64,000 bases of DNA from Acidobacteria bacterium Mor1 (GTDB lineage Bacteria > Acidobacteriota > Polarisedimenticolia > Polarisedimenticolales > Polarisedimenticolaceae). A program made the translations under genes and the position numbers. Shown here one piece after another: positions 62,268 through 64,000 of the stretch. The notes beneath the pieces were generated by a model. The model had not been told where the DNA came from. It ran no database searches and saw only the letters and a program-made list of their open reading frames with translations. The stretch covers positions 5,814,152 through 5,878,151 of the forward strand of contig CP011806.1 of the NCBI GenBank assembly GCA_001664505.1. The letters are read 5' to 3'. The first letter of the stretch is position 1. Every line of letters starts with the position of its first letter.

Positions 62268-64000
62268 GCTCCCTTTGCGCTGAAGGGCAGGCGGTAGGTC
62301 GGTTCGCCGGTCAGGGCCAGCTTGGCGTTGGCCATCGCCGGCGCCACCGGCGGCGTCCCCGGTTCGCCGATGCCGGTCGGCGCCTCGTTGCTCGGCACGA
62401 TGTGGACGTCGATGGGCGGCATCTCGTGCATGCGCAGGATGCGGTAGTCATGGAAGTTGCTCTGGCGCACGGCGCCGTTGTCGATGTCGACGCTGCCGTA
62501 CAGCGCGGCGGTCATTCCGTAGGCGATCGCTCCCTGGACCTGCTGTTCGATGTTCCAGGGGTTGATCGGGGTTCCGACGTCGACGGCGCAGGTGACCCGG
62601 TGAGTCAGCGGCATGCCGTCATCGCTCAACGAGCACTCGAACACCTGGCAGACGTAGCTGTTGAAGGACTTGCGCAGCGCGATGCCGTGGGCCCGGCCAT
62701 CTGGAAGCTTCTTGCCCCAGCCCGCCTTCTCCGCGGCGAGGTTGAGCACCCGCATCAGGCGTGGGTCTCCGGAGCGGCCGAGCAGGGCTCGCCGGTATTC
62801 CAGCGGATCCTTGCCGGCGCGATGAGCGAGGATGTCGAGGAAGTGCTCCCCGGCATAGCAGGTCTGGGTGTGGCCGACCGATCGCCACCAGAGCACCGAG
62901 ACATCGACCTCGGGGCTGTGCAACTCGACCTTGCGGTGGGGGATGCGATAGGGCATCCCCGTCGCCCCCTCGACCGTGGTGTGATCGACTCCGTCGTGAA
63001 CCAAGAACGGCTCCAGGGGAGTGCCGGCAACGATCGAGGGTTGCACGATGCGCTGGTGCCAGGCGGCGGGCATGCCCTTGGCATCCAGCGAACCCTTCAT
63101 GCGGTGCAGCGAGATGGGCCGGTAGTAGCCACCCCGAATGTCGTCGGGACGGGACCAGACCACCTTGACCGGTACGTTCTCTCCCAGCGCGGCGTGGACG
63201 GCATCCATCAGGAAGTCGGAGGCGGCGTTGGCCCGCCGGCCGAAGGCGCCGCCGGCCAGCAGGGTGTGGAGCCGCACCTTCTCGGGGGGCAGCCCCAGGG
63301 CCGCCGCAATGTTCATGGTGTCGATGGTCTGGAAGTAGGTGCCGGCCCAGACTGCCGCCTCGCCGTCCCGGATGTGAGCGGTGGCGTTGAGCGGCTCCAT
63401 CGGTGCGTGGGCCAGATAGGGGAAACGGAAGGTCGCCTCGACGGCGTCGTCACCCGCGGCGCCGATGCGGGATTCCGCGTCCCCCTCGCTTTCGGCGGGC
63501 ATGCCCTCGGTCTCGGCGATGCGCGCGTACTCGTCGAGTCTCGCCTCGGTGTCGACTGCGTGTGCCGTCGAGTTGTCCCAGTCGATCTCCAGCCGGTCGC
63601 AGGCTCGCCGGGCCTGCCAGTAGCTGTCCGCCAGCACCGCGATACCGCTGGGGATGCTCTTGACCTTGCGCACGCCGGACATCTTGCTGATCTCGGCCTC
63701 GTTGCGCGCCGTTCCAGAGGTGATGCCGAAGGCGGGCGGACGCGCCACGACGGCGGTCAGCATGCCGGGAAGCCGGAGATCGATACCGAACTCCGCCGCG
63801 CCGGTGACCTTGTCCCGGCCCTCGAGCCGTTTGGTCGACCTGCCGATCAGGGTGAAGCGGGAGGGGTCCTTCAGCTTCGGTTCGGCGGGCGGTTCGATGT
63901 TGGCTGCCGCTTCGGCCAGTTCGCCGTAGCCGAGGGAGCTTCCGTCGGGAGCGAGAACGTTGCCTCGCTCGGTGCGCAGTCGGGAAGCCGGGACGCCCAG
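62264..64000 (-). CDS. molybdopterin hydroxylase large subunit, isoquinoline 1-oxidoreductase beta-like, partial (5' end beyond window)
   Basis: The frame is open to the window edge, giving 578 codons. The visible part begins [22 protein letters not shown], continues [25 protein letters not shown] (the usual start of the xanthine-dehydrogenase-family core) and ends LPFSAKGA. Blocks such as [64 protein letters not shown] and [17 protein letters not shown] are those of IorB/aldehyde-oxidase-type Mo-MCD enzymes. The final Glu-bearing GEPG motif is the active-site base. It is followed by the triheme cytochrome with ATGA overlap. The small 2Fe-2S subunit would be expected just outside the window. 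Confidence 0.92.
   Translation of the reverse strand: MGVPASRLRTERGNVLAPDGSSLGYGELAEAAANIEPPAEPKLKDPSRFTLIGRSTKRLEGRDKVTGAAEFGIDLRLPGMLTAVVARPPAFGITSGTARNEAEISKMSGVRKVKSIPSGIAVLADSYWQARRACDRLEIDWDNSTAHAVDTEARLDEYARIAETEGMPAESEGDAESRIGAAGDDAVEATFRFPYLAHAPMEPLNATAHIRDGEAAVWAGTYFQTIDTMNIAAALGLPPEKVRLHTLLAGGAFGRRANAASDFLMDAVHAALGENVPVKVVWSRPDDIRGGYYRPISLHRMKGSLDAKGMPAAWHQRIVQPSIVAGTPLEPFLVHDGVDHTTVEGATGMPYRIPHRKVELHSPEVDVSVLWWRSVGHTQTCYAGEHFLDILAHRAGKDPLEYRRALLGRSGDPRLMRVLNLAAEKAGWGKKLPDGRAHGIALRKSFNSYVCQVFECSLSDDGMPLTHRVTCAVDVGTPINPWNIEQQVQGAIAYGMTAALYGSVDIDNGAVRQSNFHDYRILRMHEMPPIDVHIVPSNEAPTGIGEPGTPPVAPAMANAKLALTGEPTYRLPFSAKGA

Overview
This is a GC-rich (by eye about two thirds G+C), densely coded chromosomal window from a Gram-negative bacterium. 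Outer-membrane-type proteins, lipoproteins and multiheme cytochrome genes support a diderm cell. Several traits together suggest a member of the Acidobacteriota (Thermoanaerobaculia/Polarisedimenticolia-like) or a neighbouring phylum: paired DUF1800/DUF1501 genes, LVIVD and FG-GAP/CRTAC1 repeat proteins, TPR-bearing Ser/Thr kinases, an ECF sigma factor with an anti-sigma-like partner, and pyrophosphate-dependent phosphofructokinase. That placement is inference. I saw no rRNA, CRISPR array, insertion sequence or complete tRNA.

Layout. 1-5.4 kb: 3' end of malate dehydrogenase, then on the minus strand a Ser/Thr kinase with TPRs, an ECF sigma factor and an anti-sigma-like membrane protein. 5.6-9.5 kb: a small exported protein, a von Willebrand A (VWA) domain protein, an orphan gene of lower GC, and a membrane PAS protein. 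9.5-14 kb: an M14 carboxypeptidase, DUF427, MOSC and a glutathionyl-hydroquinone-reductase-like enzyme. 13.9-17.9 kb: four paralogous lipoproteins of a family I do not recognise. 17.9-25.4 kb: Mpo1-like protein, voltage-gated K+ channel, PPi-phosphofructokinase coupled to glycogen branching enzyme, metallo-beta-lactamase-fold hydrolase, and a glutaredoxin-thioredoxin reductase fusion. 25.4-29.3 kb: a porin-like protein and a large CRTAC1/UnbV-TlpA lipoprotein. 29.7-37.8 kb: operon DUF1800-DUF1501-LVIVD-DUF1800. 37.9-46.5 kb: minus-strand membrane proteins, an FG-GAP protein, haloalkane dehalogenase, CPBP protease, 7Fe ferredoxin and phosphoglycerate mutase. 46.6-50 kb: rnhB, then sucC-sucD-ndk. 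50-60.6 kb: glycosyltransferase, Gre-type factor, second Ser/Thr kinase, DUF188, cysteine-synthase-like enzyme, MtfA-SEC-C peptidase, hybrid histidine kinase and serine hydrolase. 60.7-64 kb: SGNH hydrolase, triheme c-type cytochrome lipoprotein and a truncated molybdenum hydroxylase (IorB-like).

The most striking observation is at 27668-27670 (minus strand). The CRTAC1/UnbV-TlpA reading frame is interrupted by a single in-frame UGA. Homology continues on both sides of it in the same frame. A 14-bp hairpin with single-base bulges and a GUG apical loop starts 3 nt after the UGA, the right place for a bacterial SECIS element. I annotate one 920-residue candidate selenoprotein rather than two genes.

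Other notable points are the four-member LITDNNQT lipoprotein cluster, and a recurring cysteine-bracketed 'YNVYRG...YLV' module carried by four different exported proteins (C-terminal in two, N-terminal in two). Central metabolism is represented by mdh, sucCD, ndk, gpmA, PPi-PFK and glgB. The extracellular part is dominated by large repeat proteins whose functions are mostly unknown.
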